From positions 310,001 through 374,000 of the forward strand of contig CAZCKU010000002.1 in the NCBI GenBank assembly GCA_964499365.1: DNA of 64,000 nucleotides, in the 5' to 3' direction. The notes under the pieces were generated by a model. That model saw only the letters and a list, made by a program, of their open reading frames with translations, ran no database searches and was not told the origin of the DNA. Made by a program: the position numbers and the translations under genes. This stretch comes from PALSA-1316 sp964499365 (GTDB lineage: Bacteria; Nitrospirota; Thermodesulfovibrionia; Thermodesulfovibrionales; UBA6898). Of the stretch, positions 8,475 through 17,250 are shown one piece after another. Within the stretch, counting starts at the first letter, position 1, and each line of letters begins with the position of its first letter.

Positions 8475-10742
8475 CTAGGACAGATAGCCGAATGCGAGTT
8501 TGTCGTCCGACAGTCTTACGATGACCCTCCCGCCTCTGGTCAGGCGACCGAACAATATCTCATCCGCGAGCGGGTCCCTTATCTCAGTCTGAACCAGCCG
8601 GGAAAGCGGTCGCGCGCCAAAAACCGGATCGTATCCCTTCCTGCTGAGCCAGTCGATAGCGGCATCCTCCATCTCGAGGAAAACCTTCTTCTGCTTCAGC
8701 TGCTCCGAGACCTCGGCAATAAACTTCTGTACGATCATCCGCATCACCTCCCGCGTCAGGGGGGAAAAGGTCATCACCGCGTCAAGACGGTTCCTGAATT
8801 CAGGATTAAAGAGCTTCGTAAGGGCTTCCGTGCCTTTGGAAAGAGCGTCCCCTGATCTCTCACCGAAGCCGATAACGCTGCCGGACATCTCCTTGGCCCC
8901 TGCGTTTGAGGTCATGATCAGGACGACGTTTCGGAAGTCGGCCTTTTTCCCGTTGTTGTCGGTCAGCGTGGCATAGTCCATGACCTGAAGCAGGATGCTG
9001 AATATGTCCGGATGAGCCTTTTCGATCTCATCGAGGAGCAGCACGCTGAAGGGATGCTTCCTGACCGCCTCGGTCAGCATTCCTCCCTGGTCAAAGCCCA
9101 CATACCCGGGAGGGGCACCGATGAGGCGGGCAACCGCGTGTTTCTCCATATACTCGCTCATGTCGAATCTGACGAACCGGCTGCCCAGGACCGCAGCCAG
9201 CTGTTTTGCGACCTCTGTTTTGCCGACGCCTGTCGGTCCGGTGAAGAGAAACGAGCCGATGGGGCGGCCCGCAGGACCGAGCCCTGCGCGCGAACGCTTA
9301 ATCGAAGCAGCAAGTACCCGAATCGCCTCATCCTGTCCGAAGACAGACTGCCGGAGGTCATCTTCAAGGTGTTTCAGTTTTTCGATATCAGATGTCGAGA
9401 CCGTCCGGACGGGCACGCGGGCGATCTCGGCCACAACCCGCTCGATATCGCGGACGCCAACGGCTCTTTTGCGCCCGCTCCCTGCCGACAACCGGGTCCT
9501 GGCCCCGGCCTCATCAAGGACATCGATCGCCTTGTCAGGAAGGAACTTGTCATTGACATATTTTACAGACAGTTCCGCGGCAGACCTTACCGCCCCGTCC
9601 GTATACCGCACGTCATGAAACTTCTCATAGTAGGACCGCAGACCGTTCAGGATACCGAGCGTCTCCTCCAGAGATGGTTCCTGCAGCTCAATCTTCTGAA
9701 AGCGCCGCGACAGGGCACGGTCTTTTTCGAAGTAGTTCCGGTATTCTTCAAAGGTACTGGCACCGATACACCGTATCCGGCCGGAATTGAGAACCGGCTT
9801 CAGGATATTCGAGGCGTCCATGGAACCACCGCTGGTGGCCCCTGCACCGACAAGCGTATGTATCTCATCAATGAACAATACCGCCTCAGGGATGTTTTCA
9901 ATCGCCCGTATGGTCGCCTTCAGACGCGACTCGAAATCGCCCCGGTATTTTGTCCCGGCAAGCAGTGCCCCCATGTCGAGCGAAAATATCCGCGTCTTCT
10001 TAAGCGGGTCAGGCACCTGCCCCTGATGAATGCCGAGGGCCAGTCCCTCGACGATCGCCGTCTTGCCGACACCCGGTTCACCGACAAAGACAACGTTATT
10101 TTTCCGGCGCCTGCAGAGCACCTGCATCGTGCGTTTGAGCTCGGCAGTCCGCCCGATGAGCGGATCGATCTTTCCGGCAGCCGCCATCTCGGTCAGGTCC
10201 ACGGTAAAGGCCTTCAGGGGGTCGCTCTGCGCCGTTCTGCCCCGGTCCCGGCCTTCCCCCTCCTCCTGCTCCTGTTCCGCAGGATACTCGTCCGGCAGCG
10301 CGCTGCGCGCAGATTTCACCGTCCCGTGAGACAGATAGTCCAGGACGTCCAGTCTTGTCATGCCCTCAGACTCAAGGAGATAGACCGCCTGAGATTCCTC
10401 TTCCAGAAAAATCGATGCAAGCAGGTCACCCGCACCTGTCTCCTGGCGTTGCGAGGACTCGGCCTGAAACAGGGCTCGCTGTATCACGTTCTGAAATCCA
10501 GGTGTCGGATGGGGAAAGACATCCGATTTTTTCTGCAGTTTCGGAAGGTCGTCACTGAAATACCGGTCCAGGGCGCCCTTCAGACGGAGGACGTCTCCTC
10601 CGCATTGCGTAATGATTTCGATTCCGGCCTCATCGTGCAGCAGGGCATAGAGGATATGTTCGACGGTCAGATATTCATGCCTGCGCGTCCGGGCATCCCG
10701 GATAGTGGCCTCAAGTGTCAGTTCAAGTTCCTTGTTTATCAT
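8475..10742 (-). CDS. clpA: ClpA, ATP-dependent Clp protease unfoldase subunit
   Basis: 755 aa from ATG 10742. The frame extends to 10943, but that stretch overlaps clpS and is not ClpA-like. The order is a double-Clp N-domain (1-145), an acidic linker rich in E and Q (about 150-172), AAA module 1 with GEPGVGKT (221-228) and LFIDEIH (289-295), and AAA module 2 with GPTGVGKT (502-509). The VIGFGE segment matches the loop with the IGL/IGF tripeptide used to dock onto ClpP. No clpP lies in the window. It unfolds N-degron substrates delivered by ClpS and feeds them to ClpP. It starts 4 bp after the clpS stop. Confidence 0.97.
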   Translation of the reverse strand: MINKELELTLEATIRDARTRRHEYLTVEHILYALLHDEAGIEIITQCGGDVLRLKGALDRYFSDDLPKLQKKSDVFPHPTPGFQNVIQRALFQAESSQRQETGAGDLLASIFLEEESQAVYLLESEGMTRLDVLDYLSHGTVKSARSALPDEYPAEQEQEEGEGRDRGRTAQSDPLKAFTVDLTEMAAAGKIDPLIGRTAELKRTMQVLCRRRKNNVVFVGEPGVGKTAIVEGLALGIHQGQVPDPLKKTRIFSLDMGALLAGTKYRGDFESRLKATIRAIENIPEAVLFIDEIHTLVGAGATSGGSMDASNILKPVLNSGRIRCIGASTFEEYRNYFEKDRALSRRFQKIELQEPSLEETLGILNGLRSYYEKFHDVRYTDGAVRSAAELSVKYVNDKFLPDKAIDVLDEAGARTRLSAGSGRKRAVGVRDIERVVAEIARVPVRTVSTSDIEKLKHLEDDLRQSVFGQDEAIRVLAASIKRSRAGLGPAGRPIGSFLFTGPTGVGKTEVAKQLAAVLGSRFVRFDMSEYMEKHAVARLIGAPPGYVGFDQGGMLTEAVRKHPFSVLLLDEIEKAHPDIFSILLQVMDYATLTDNNGKKADFRNVVLIMTSNAGAKEMSGSVIGFGERSGDALSKGTEALTKLFNPEFRNRLDAVMTFSPLTREVMRMIVQKFIAEVSEQLKQKKVFLEMEDAAIDWLSRKGYDPVFGARPLSRLVQTEIRDPLADEILFGRLTRGGRVIVRLSDDKLAFGYLS

Positions 10743-10746
10743 TGCC

Positions 10747-11061
10747 CTACTCTTTCTCCATGATACATTTGAGAGGGAAGCCGCGCACTCTCGCCTGTTC
10801 GTGTACCTCGGTGACCTTTGCCTCGGCGATCTGTCTTTCATAGACACCGGCAAGCCCTCTGCCCTGTTTATGGACAAAGAGCATGATCCGGGTCGCCTCG
10901 ACCGCAGACTTGTGAAAGACCGACTCCAGTACCTGCACCACAAAATCCATACTGGTGTAATCGTCGTTCAGAAGAAACACACGGTAGAGAGGCGGTTTTC
11001 TCGTCTGTGGCCGCTCCCTGACCGCTGTCTCTTCGCTCCGCTTCAGATCAGGTGTGCTCAT
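10747..11061 (-). CDS. clpS: ClpS, ClpA adaptor and N-recognin
   Basis: 104 aa. After a variable N-terminal tail (about 1-25) comes the core PPLYRVFLLNDDYTSMDFVV, whose NDD and TSM residues line the N-degron pocket. AVEATRIMLFVHKQGRGLAGVY and a final ClpA-contacting strand follow. It binds proteins with N-terminal Leu, Phe, Tyr or Trp and hands them to ClpA. It is the first gene of the minus-strand unit, divergent from the decaheme cytochrome across a 168-bp region. A TGG-TAAAAT extended -10 look-alike sits near 11099-11107 on the minus strand, but it is weak. Confidence 0.96.
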   Translation of the reverse strand: MSTPDLKRSEETAVRERPQTRKPPLYRVFLLNDDYTSMDFVVQVLESVFHKSAVEATRIMLFVHKQGRGLAGVYERQIAEAKVTEVHEQARVRGFPLKCIMEKE

Positions 11062-11171
11062 TGGCTCTTTCCTGCAATTTCGGCATCGGGCTCCAGTACT
11101 ATTTTACCATAACTCACCCTGACATCGTTCGGCTGCGGCACGCGTGCCGACCTCTGTACGCAGTAAAATCA

Positions 11172-11200
11172 TTGACTTAAAATGTATTTATTTATATCAT
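11172..11200 (+). promoter_or_regulatory. Sigma70-type promoter for the decaheme-barrel-chemoreceptor operon
   Basis: TTGACT (11172-11177) and TATCAT (11195-11200) are 17 bases apart. Each matches the consensus at 5 of 6 positions, and the spacer is AT-rich. Initiation near 11207 would give a leader of about 23 bases containing the GGGAG ribosome site of the cytochrome gene at 11230. This is among the clearest housekeeping-type promoters in the window. Confidence 0.7.
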
Positions 11201-11229
11201 GTAACACCAATAAAACAGGGAGAAACGCA

Positions 11230-12240
11230 ATGAAAACAAGAAAGATACTCCTTTTCCTGATACTGTCCGCGCTGGGGTCCACCGGCATGCTGCTGGCCGG
11301 CTGTGAGACGCTGAAGATCTCCAGGCCGATACAGCCGCTGAAGGAATTTGAAAAAATGATAGCCGGACGCCTTGATGCCAACTACATCGGCACCGGCAAC
11401 TGCCTTTCAGCATGTCATTACCACGACAAAATCAAACAGGATTTTGATGCCAGCACGATGGGAGTGCAGCTCTCGAAGAAATCCGGCATGCCGCTGGTTG
11501 ATTGCGAATCCTGCCACGGTCCGGGCAGTCTGGCTGTCGAGGGGCTGACTCCCGAAAAAGTTGCCGACGACGCAAAGGCAGGAAAGCAGACCGCCTGCGA
11601 CTACAAGACGCTGATCGATATCCGGTCACTGCCGTCGCAGGCAAAATCGCTCATATGCCTGAAATGCCATACCGCGAATGCAACCTTCAACCTCCATAAC
11701 TGGAATGCCGGCACCCATGCCCTCAGCGATGTCTCCTGTTCGGACTGCCACAAGGTGCATATCGGACCTGACCTGAAGGTGGAGCCGCAAAAAATGGCCG
11801 ACATGTGCGACGGGTGCCACCTCACCACAAAGGCCGAGTTTGCGCTGCCGAGCCATCACCCGGTTCCCGAAAAAAGGGTTTTCTGCAATGACTGTCATGA
11901 CCCGCACGGTTCGACGACAGACAAGATGCTCAGGAAGGCCACCGTCAGGGAAACCTGCACACAATGCCATGCTGACAAAGAGGGACCTTTCACCCTGCAG
12001 CATGCGGAAAACATGGAGGACTGCAGGACCTGCCACAGTCCCCACGGCGCCCCGTTTAATAATCTGCTGAATGTCCCGCCGCCTTTTTTGTGTCTGCAGT
12101 GTCATGCAGGACACCGCACGGGGGCAGCGACAACGGCGGAAAACAGGGCCGCACGGAACACCCGGTGCACTGATTGTCATTCAACAATACACGGAACCGA
12201 CCTCCCCTCTGCCAGCGGCAAGGGCAGGTTCATACAGTAG
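11230..12240 (+). CDS. Decaheme c-type cytochrome lipoprotein, DmsE/MtrA-like
   Basis: 336 aa from ATG 11230, with GGGAG upstream. A lipoprotein signal ends at LLAGC, with the acylated Cys at 25 followed by Glu, which favours the outer membrane if the usual sorting rule holds. I count nine CXXCH heme sites (CESCH, CLKCH, CSDCH, CDGCH, CNDCH, CTQCH, CRTCH, CLQCH, CTDCH). A tenth, unusual CX3CH (residues 58-63) sits where the first heme is expected. Ten sites and this length match the MtrA/DmsE/PioA decaheme group, which threads an outer-membrane barrel and carries electrons across it. The barrel gene follows after 8 bp. The direction of electron flow (reduction or oxidation of an external partner) cannot be read from sequence. 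Confidence 0.9.
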   Translation: MKTRKILLFLILSALGSTGMLLAGCETLKISRPIQPLKEFEKMIAGRLDANYIGTGNCLSACHYHDKIKQDFDASTMGVQLSKKSGMPLVDCESCHGPGSLAVEGLTPEKVADDAKAGKQTACDYKTLIDIRSLPSQAKSLICLKCHTANATFNLHNWNAGTHALSDVSCSDCHKVHIGPDLKVEPQKMADMCDGCHLTTKAEFALPSHHPVPEKRVFCNDCHDPHGSTTDKMLRKATVRETCTQCHADKEGPFTLQHAENMEDCRTCHSPHGAPFNNLLNVPPPFLCLQCHAGHRTGAATTAENRAARNTRCTDCHSTIHGTDLPSASGKGRFIQ

Positions 12241-12248
12241 GAGGCCCC

Positions 12249-14225
12249 ATGAAGAAAACGGTATTTATCGTCCTCGTATCGCTCCTGATGGCGGCATCTC
12301 CGGCCTATCTGTCCTCTGCCTCAGCATCGTCCGATGAACCGGCTGCGGAGGAGGTCAATGTGTTTCCTTCCATTGCCCCTGAGTTTTCACTGTCAGCCGG
12401 CTACCGTTACGCCGATGTCAGCGGCTCGTCCAGGGCCGATGAATATGAATACCTGAAGAAATCGCTGGCTCTCGGCGCGGAATACCGCCTGTTCAGATTC
12501 CCCCATCGCTTCCATCTGGATATCACCGGAAAGAACGCAAGGGATTATTTTGGAGACGTTAATTATTCCTATGAGGACATCGTGCTCTTCAGGGGTCTGT
12601 TCAGAGGTCTCTATCACAATCTGGATGCGATCACGCTGGTTGACCTTGACCCTGCGACCGCATCACCGGGAGTCATCCGTCGGGACGCGGATCAGAATCA
12701 CGGTGTGCGCTGGAATATGGCCAATGTCTTTCTAAGATTCAAAACGCATGACTTCCCCTTTCATGTCTATCTTGACGGAACCTACATAGAACGAAAGGGT
12801 TCCGAGCAACAGCGCTTCCTGCTCGGTTCCGGGGGTAACAGCAGTATCCTGAGGACATCACAGGCTCGGGAGATTGACTGGAAGACCAAAAGTATCATCG
12901 TCGGTATGAACAGCCATCTCGGCCCGGTGGAACTCGATATATCCCATGGGGAAAAGAGATTCGACGCGGGCGGCACCACTGTCTTCCATGATGCCTACTC
13001 CGCGGTCACCGGAACACCGTCGCGTGCCGCGGGCGTTTATCCCCACAATGCCATCCCTGATATCAAGGGGTCATCCAATACACTGAAACTGCACACCTCA
13101 TATACGGGAGGCCTGGTCGCTTCCATGACGATGTCCCGGAGCGACAGGGAAAACCGTTATTCCGGCGCCAAGGCCGATACGCTGACAGGGGCCGGCGACA
13201 TCGTCTGGACCATACGGCCGGATCTGCAGGCCTACATGAAGTATCGCCACAGGGAGATCAGCATCGACAATCCAGAGTCGGCGACGATAACAGACACCCT
13301 GAATCCTGCCAATACCTATACCTATGCGGTTGAGCACTCGGTCACCTCGATCACGGACACGGTCAATGCCGGCGTGAAGTACCGCCCGGTAAAGGGGATA
13401 TCCCTCAGGGCGGACTATGCCTATGACGATACCCGGCGCGATCACACCGCTGCCGTGGCGCTGCCGGATGGGACCAGAAGACAGACAGTTTCCCTGAGCT
13501 CCGATCTCAGGCCCTTCAGGGGAGTGGTCATCAATGCCCGCTATGCGCATAAAGAGATTTCGAACCCGGCGTACAATGTCGATCCCAACCGTTCTGACGA
13601 GGGAAGGATCTCAGCGACCTGGCTTCCCCTGCCGGTCCTGAGCGCTATGGTGAGCTACGGTATCACCAAAGAGCTGAGAAACGATATCCATTGGCTTGAG
13701 ACCGACGGGTCGCTGACCCACGGCGAAAGACGGGATGTCCGCAGGGACAGGCTTGTCGGCAGCCTTACCCTCACGGCGCTGAAGAATGTCGCTGTTACCG
13801 GCAGTTTTGCCTATATGCATAACCGAATTGAGCAGGACCTTGAGTACCATAGTGCCACCGGAAGTCCGCAGGTGTATCCGTCCATACCATACCGGGACAT
13901 GGTTCAGAGCTATTCGCTGGATGTAACCTATACACCGGTGCAAAGGGCAAGCCTTACCGGAGGGATCACACACTCCATCAGTTCCGGCGCATTCAGTCCG
14001 GGAAACGCGGTTCTGATGCAGCCGGTTTCCGTGGCTTCTTTTTCAGAGATGAAGATGCGTGAAACCATCGTTACGGCCACCGGAGAGTACGGTCTGTCGA
14101 AGGGGACCACCGTCGGCCTGCAGTATAAATACAGCGACGTCAGAGACGCCCTGGACAACCCGTATGATGACATCGAAAACGGCAAGGCTCATGTCGTACT
14201 GCTGACACTTTCAAAAAAATGGTAA
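12249..14225 (+). CDS. MtrB/PioB-like outer-membrane beta-barrel
   Basis: 658 aa from ATG 12249, behind AGGAGG. A signal peptide covers about residues 1-27. The rest is a long run of alternating amphipathic strands with aromatic girdles (LSAGYRYADV, AGVKYRPVKGISLRADYAY, VAVTGSFAYMHNR, TTVGLQYKYSDVR), and the chain ends in Trp, as many outer-membrane barrels do. Length and position next to a decaheme cytochrome fit the sheath protein of a porin-cytochrome conduit. I see no cysteine anywhere, so the N-terminal CXXC of Shewanella MtrB is absent. No extracellular MtrC/OmcA-type cytochrome follows. Family assignment rests on pattern and context. Confidence 0.82.
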   Translation: MKKTVFIVLVSLLMAASPAYLSSASASSDEPAAEEVNVFPSIAPEFSLSAGYRYADVSGSSRADEYEYLKKSLALGAEYRLFRFPHRFHLDITGKNARDYFGDVNYSYEDIVLFRGLFRGLYHNLDAITLVDLDPATASPGVIRRDADQNHGVRWNMANVFLRFKTHDFPFHVYLDGTYIERKGSEQQRFLLGSGGNSSILRTSQAREIDWKTKSIIVGMNSHLGPVELDISHGEKRFDAGGTTVFHDAYSAVTGTPSRAAGVYPHNAIPDIKGSSNTLKLHTSYTGGLVASMTMSRSDRENRYSGAKADTLTGAGDIVWTIRPDLQAYMKYRHREISIDNPESATITDTLNPANTYTYAVEHSVTSITDTVNAGVKYRPVKGISLRADYAYDDTRRDHTAAVALPDGTRRQTVSLSSDLRPFRGVVINARYAHKEISNPAYNVDPNRSDEGRISATWLPLPVLSAMVSYGITKELRNDIHWLETDGSLTHGERRDVRRDRLVGSLTLTALKNVAVTGSFAYMHNRIEQDLEYHSATGSPQVYPSIPYRDMVQSYSLDVTYTPVQRASLTGGITHSISSGAFSPGNAVLMQPVSVASFSEMKMRETIVTATGEYGLSKGTTVGLQYKYSDVRDALDNPYDDIENGKAHVVLLTLSKKW

Positions 14226-14236
14226 GAGGATACTGA

Positions 14237-15172
14237 ATGATACGAAGACAGACAATGACGGTACGTGCGCTTCTCTCCCTATGCCTCGCGCTGCTGGTTT
14301 CATCGCCCGTATCTGCGGCTGAAAAGACGATCGGTGTCATTATGACCGGCAACATCCCGTACTACCGGGAGATCCATAAGGCCTTCACCGAGGGGCTAGC
14401 GGCCGAAGGTGTCGGCCATGGAGCGGTCGAGATCATCCAGCAGAGCCCGAACCCTGAACCGATGTCCTGGACAAACGCCGCGAGAAAACTCGTTGCGGTC
14501 GGCGCCGATATCATCGTTTCCTATGGTGCTCCGGCCACGCTTTCTGTTCTGAATGAAACCTCGGATATTCCGGTCGTATTTGCCGGGGTCTACGACCCGC
14601 AGGGCATCGGCATAACCGGGAAAAATGCGACGGGAGTCAGCTCGAAAGTGCCGGTCGCCAGCCTGCTGAAGAACTTCAAAAGCATATCGAACTTTTCAAC
14701 TCTCGGGATCGTCTACAGTGAATCGGAGAAGGACACCGGCATACAGGCCAACGAGGCGCGGCAGCTTGAGGGCAGCATGAATTTCAAATCCGTGAAATTC
14801 AATATCAAGAAGGCCGACGACTCCTCGCGGATTGCAAACGTCAATGCCCTGTTTCTGACGACCGGGTGTGCGGCCCAGCACTGCGTCAGCAATATCCTCG
14901 GGATAGCCCGGAAACAGAAGCTTCCCACGGCGACAACGATCGGTGGGGGAGAGTCCGGCGGCGTCATCCTTACCATTTCGGCGAACCCGCAGGAGCAGGG
15001 ACGCGAGGCTGCACGTATTGCCGCAAAGATAGTCAGGGGGGCAAAGGCCTCCTCCATCCCGGTCCAGCAGCCGAAGAAGATCGACATGATCATCAATCTG
15101 AAAGAGGCAAATGAATTGGGTCTGAAGATCCCCTTCGACCTGCTGTCAGCCGCCACGAGGGTAATAAAATGA
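14237..15172 (+). CDS. ABC-type substrate-binding protein (ABC_sub_bind/TrpX-like), orphan
   Basis: 311 aa. A signal peptide ends around residue 27-30 (VSSPVSAAE). The mature part is a periplasmic binding fold: KTIGVIMTGNIPYYREIHKAF, ADIIVSYGAPATLSVLNET, IPVVFAGVYDPQ, LGIVYSESE and TIGGGESGGVILT. This matches the PF04392 group associated with tryptophan or other small-ligand uptake. No permease or ATPase gene is near. It starts 11 bp after the barrel gene with an AGAGGA ribosome site, and its stop overlaps the chemoreceptor start in ATGA. That makes a role as a ligand-binding partner of the receptor more likely than transport; this is an inference. Confidence 0.85.
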   Translation: MIRRQTMTVRALLSLCLALLVSSPVSAAEKTIGVIMTGNIPYYREIHKAFTEGLAAEGVGHGAVEIIQQSPNPEPMSWTNAARKLVAVGADIIVSYGAPATLSVLNETSDIPVVFAGVYDPQGIGITGKNATGVSSKVPVASLLKNFKSISNFSTLGIVYSESEKDTGIQANEARQLEGSMNFKSVKFNIKKADDSSRIANVNALFLTTGCAAQHCVSNILGIARKQKLPTATTIGGGESGGVILTISANPQEQGREAARIAAKIVRGAKASSIPVQQPKKIDMIINLKEANELGLKIPFDLLSAATRVIK

Positions 15173-17244
15173 AGAACAACATGAATCTCCAGCAGAAGTC
15201 GATCACGGTCGTTGCCGGCATACTCTTCATTATCCTGGCCATCAATACCGCCGTGCTCACGTTTATCGCCTCGAACAAATACGAGGCTGCCATTCTCTCC
15301 AAAACAACGGCCATCGGCGAGGGGATGCAGCGCGAACTTGCCAAGGTCCTGACACTCGGAGTTCCGGTGGAATCTCTCGAGGGTGTCAGCGATAAGCTGA
15401 AGGACCTGGTAGCCCGCGACAAGGCAATCGGGTATTCGATGATCATGGACACGACCGGCAAGATATTGCATCACAGCGACAGCGCCATGATCGGCAAAGA
15501 GCTGCGGGACAGTGCTGCCAGGAGCAGCGCAACGTCAGACAAACAGCTCATACAGACCGTCGACGCTTTTTACGATCTGTCATTCCCCCTGGTAAGTGCA
15601 GAGAACAAGGTGGTCGGGGCCCTTCGGGTGGGTGTGTACCTCAAGGCGATCAAGACGCAGCTCTATCAGCTGCTGCTGTGGGCCCTGGGAATCTCGCTCC
15701 TCTGTTTTCTCCTGTCCCTTGCCCTCGTGCACGTATCCATCAGGAAATTCATCACCCGCCCGATACTCTCGATGGAGAAGGCTGCAGACCGGATGGCATC
15801 CGGGGATCTGACTTATGTTGTCCAGGTCGAGGGCAGGGACGAACTCGCCTCGCTGGGCAGGGCCATTAACCGTATGTCTCTCAACCTCACGGATATGCTG
15901 TCGAAGGTAGGCGGGGTCACGAACAGCGTCTCCGGCGTCACTGCGGACATAGCCGGACTTGCCCACAGCGTCATGGCTGCCGTCGACGTGCAGAAAAAAG
16001 CGCTCGAAGATACAGCCCTGACGATCGAGGGGATGGACGGCTCGATTACGGAGGTGGCAACCAGCGCCGAAAGCCTCTCAGAACTTGCCAATGACACCTC
16101 GTCCTCGATCATGCAGATGACCGCATCGATCGAGAGGGTCGCCGAGAATACAAACATCTTCAGCGAGACGGCCCACGATACGGCTTCTTCGATCGAGGAG
16201 ATGATCTCGACGATAAAGCAGATAGCAGAGAGCATCGATACCCTGTCAGCCTCGTCGGATGCGATAGCCTCCTCCATTGATGAGGTCAATGCTACCACGA
16301 AGGATATTGAACGCCGCGCAACTGATTCGGTCGGGCTTGCCGAGGCGGTCATGGTGAAGGCCTCTGACAGGGGCATGCATGCAGCCGACGCGGCCCTGCA
16401 GGGCATCGAGAATGTCAAAAAGAGTGTTGTTGCCCTGTCGGACGTCATCAATATGCTCGGCAAACGCACCGATGATATCGGGAAGATTCTGAACGTTATT
16501 GACGACGTTGCGGACCAGACGAACCTCCTGGCCCTCAATGCCGCTATCCTCGCCTCAAAGGCGGGAGAACACGGGAAGGGCTTCACGATTGTCGCCGACG
16601 AGATTAAGAATCTGGCGGAGCGCGCCTCGGTATCGACCAGCGAGATAGCCTCGCTGATCAGGTCGGTCCAGGACGTTACGAAGTCCAGTATCCGGATGGC
16701 CTCTGATGGAATCCAGACGGTTGAACAGGGGCTGCTGCTGGTCAGGGATGTCAATGCGGCACTTCAGGACATCTCGGCAAGTTCAAAGGAGTCGACCGAG
16801 ATGGCCCGGGCGATCCAGAGGGCAACTGCCGAGGAGTCTGTCGTTATAAAGCAGATTACGGATGCGGTTGGTCATATGGCCGAGCAGACCGACAACATCT
16901 CGCGGGCGATTCAGGAACAGTCAAAGGGAAGCAGGTTCATCATCGAGGCTACCGAACGGGTCAAGGAACTTTCGAGCCAGGTCAGGTCTGCGACAAACGA
17001 GCAGAGGGACGGCAGCCGGCAGATTGCCCATGTCATCGAAAACGTCACCGACAAGGCCTCGAGGATTGCGGGCGCTACCGGAAAACAGAAAGAAAAGAGC
17101 ATCGAGATCGTCAGGTCGATGGAAAAGATCCTGAATACAACCGGCAACCTGATTCAGTCGTCGAACGAGATGAACACGGTCATCAATTCCCTCAAGGAAG
17201 AGGCGGTGAACCTCATTGAGGAGCTCCAGAAGTTCAGGGTCTAG
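15169..17244 (+). CDS. Methyl-accepting chemotaxis protein with periplasmic sensor domain
   Basis: 691 aa. TM1 is at about 13-36, a Cache-like periplasmic domain spans about 37-165 (YSMIMDTTGKILHHSD, LSFPLVSAENKVVGALRVGV), TM2 is at about 168-192, HAMP follows to about 245, and a long cytoplasmic coiled coil makes up the rest. The signalling tip (about 445-485) reads DQTNLLALNAAILASKAGEHGKGF. The usual Glu of NAAIEA is Leu, a variant of the tip that contacts CheA/CheW. No CheR-tethering pentapeptide is visible at the C-terminus. No other che gene is in the window. It is translationally coupled to the binding protein, so it may sense that protein's ligand or the redox state of the conduit. Confidence 0.9.
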   Translation: MKNNMNLQQKSITVVAGILFIILAINTAVLTFIASNKYEAAILSKTTAIGEGMQRELAKVLTLGVPVESLEGVSDKLKDLVARDKAIGYSMIMDTTGKILHHSDSAMIGKELRDSAARSSATSDKQLIQTVDAFYDLSFPLVSAENKVVGALRVGVYLKAIKTQLYQLLLWALGISLLCFLLSLALVHVSIRKFITRPILSMEKAADRMASGDLTYVVQVEGRDELASLGRAINRMSLNLTDMLSKVGGVTNSVSGVTADIAGLAHSVMAAVDVQKKALEDTALTIEGMDGSITEVATSAESLSELANDTSSSIMQMTASIERVAENTNIFSETAHDTASSIEEMISTIKQIAESIDTLSASSDAIASSIDEVNATTKDIERRATDSVGLAEAVMVKASDRGMHAADAALQGIENVKKSVVALSDVINMLGKRTDDIGKILNVIDDVADQTNLLALNAAILASKAGEHGKGFTIVADEIKNLAERASVSTSEIASLIRSVQDVTKSSIRMASDGIQTVEQGLLLVRDVNAALQDISASSKESTEMARAIQRATAEESVVIKQITDAVGHMAEQTDNISRAIQEQSKGSRFIIEATERVKELSSQVRSATNEQRDGSRQIAHVIENVTDKASRIAGATGKQKEKSIEIVRSMEKILNTTGNLIQSSNEMNTVINSLKEEAVNLIEELQKFRV

Positions 17245-17250
17245 ACAGCG

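Noticed and set aside
10743..10943. N-terminal extension of ClpA
   Set aside because: It is out of frame with, and overlaps, clpS; the Clp N-domain begins exactly at ATG 10742.
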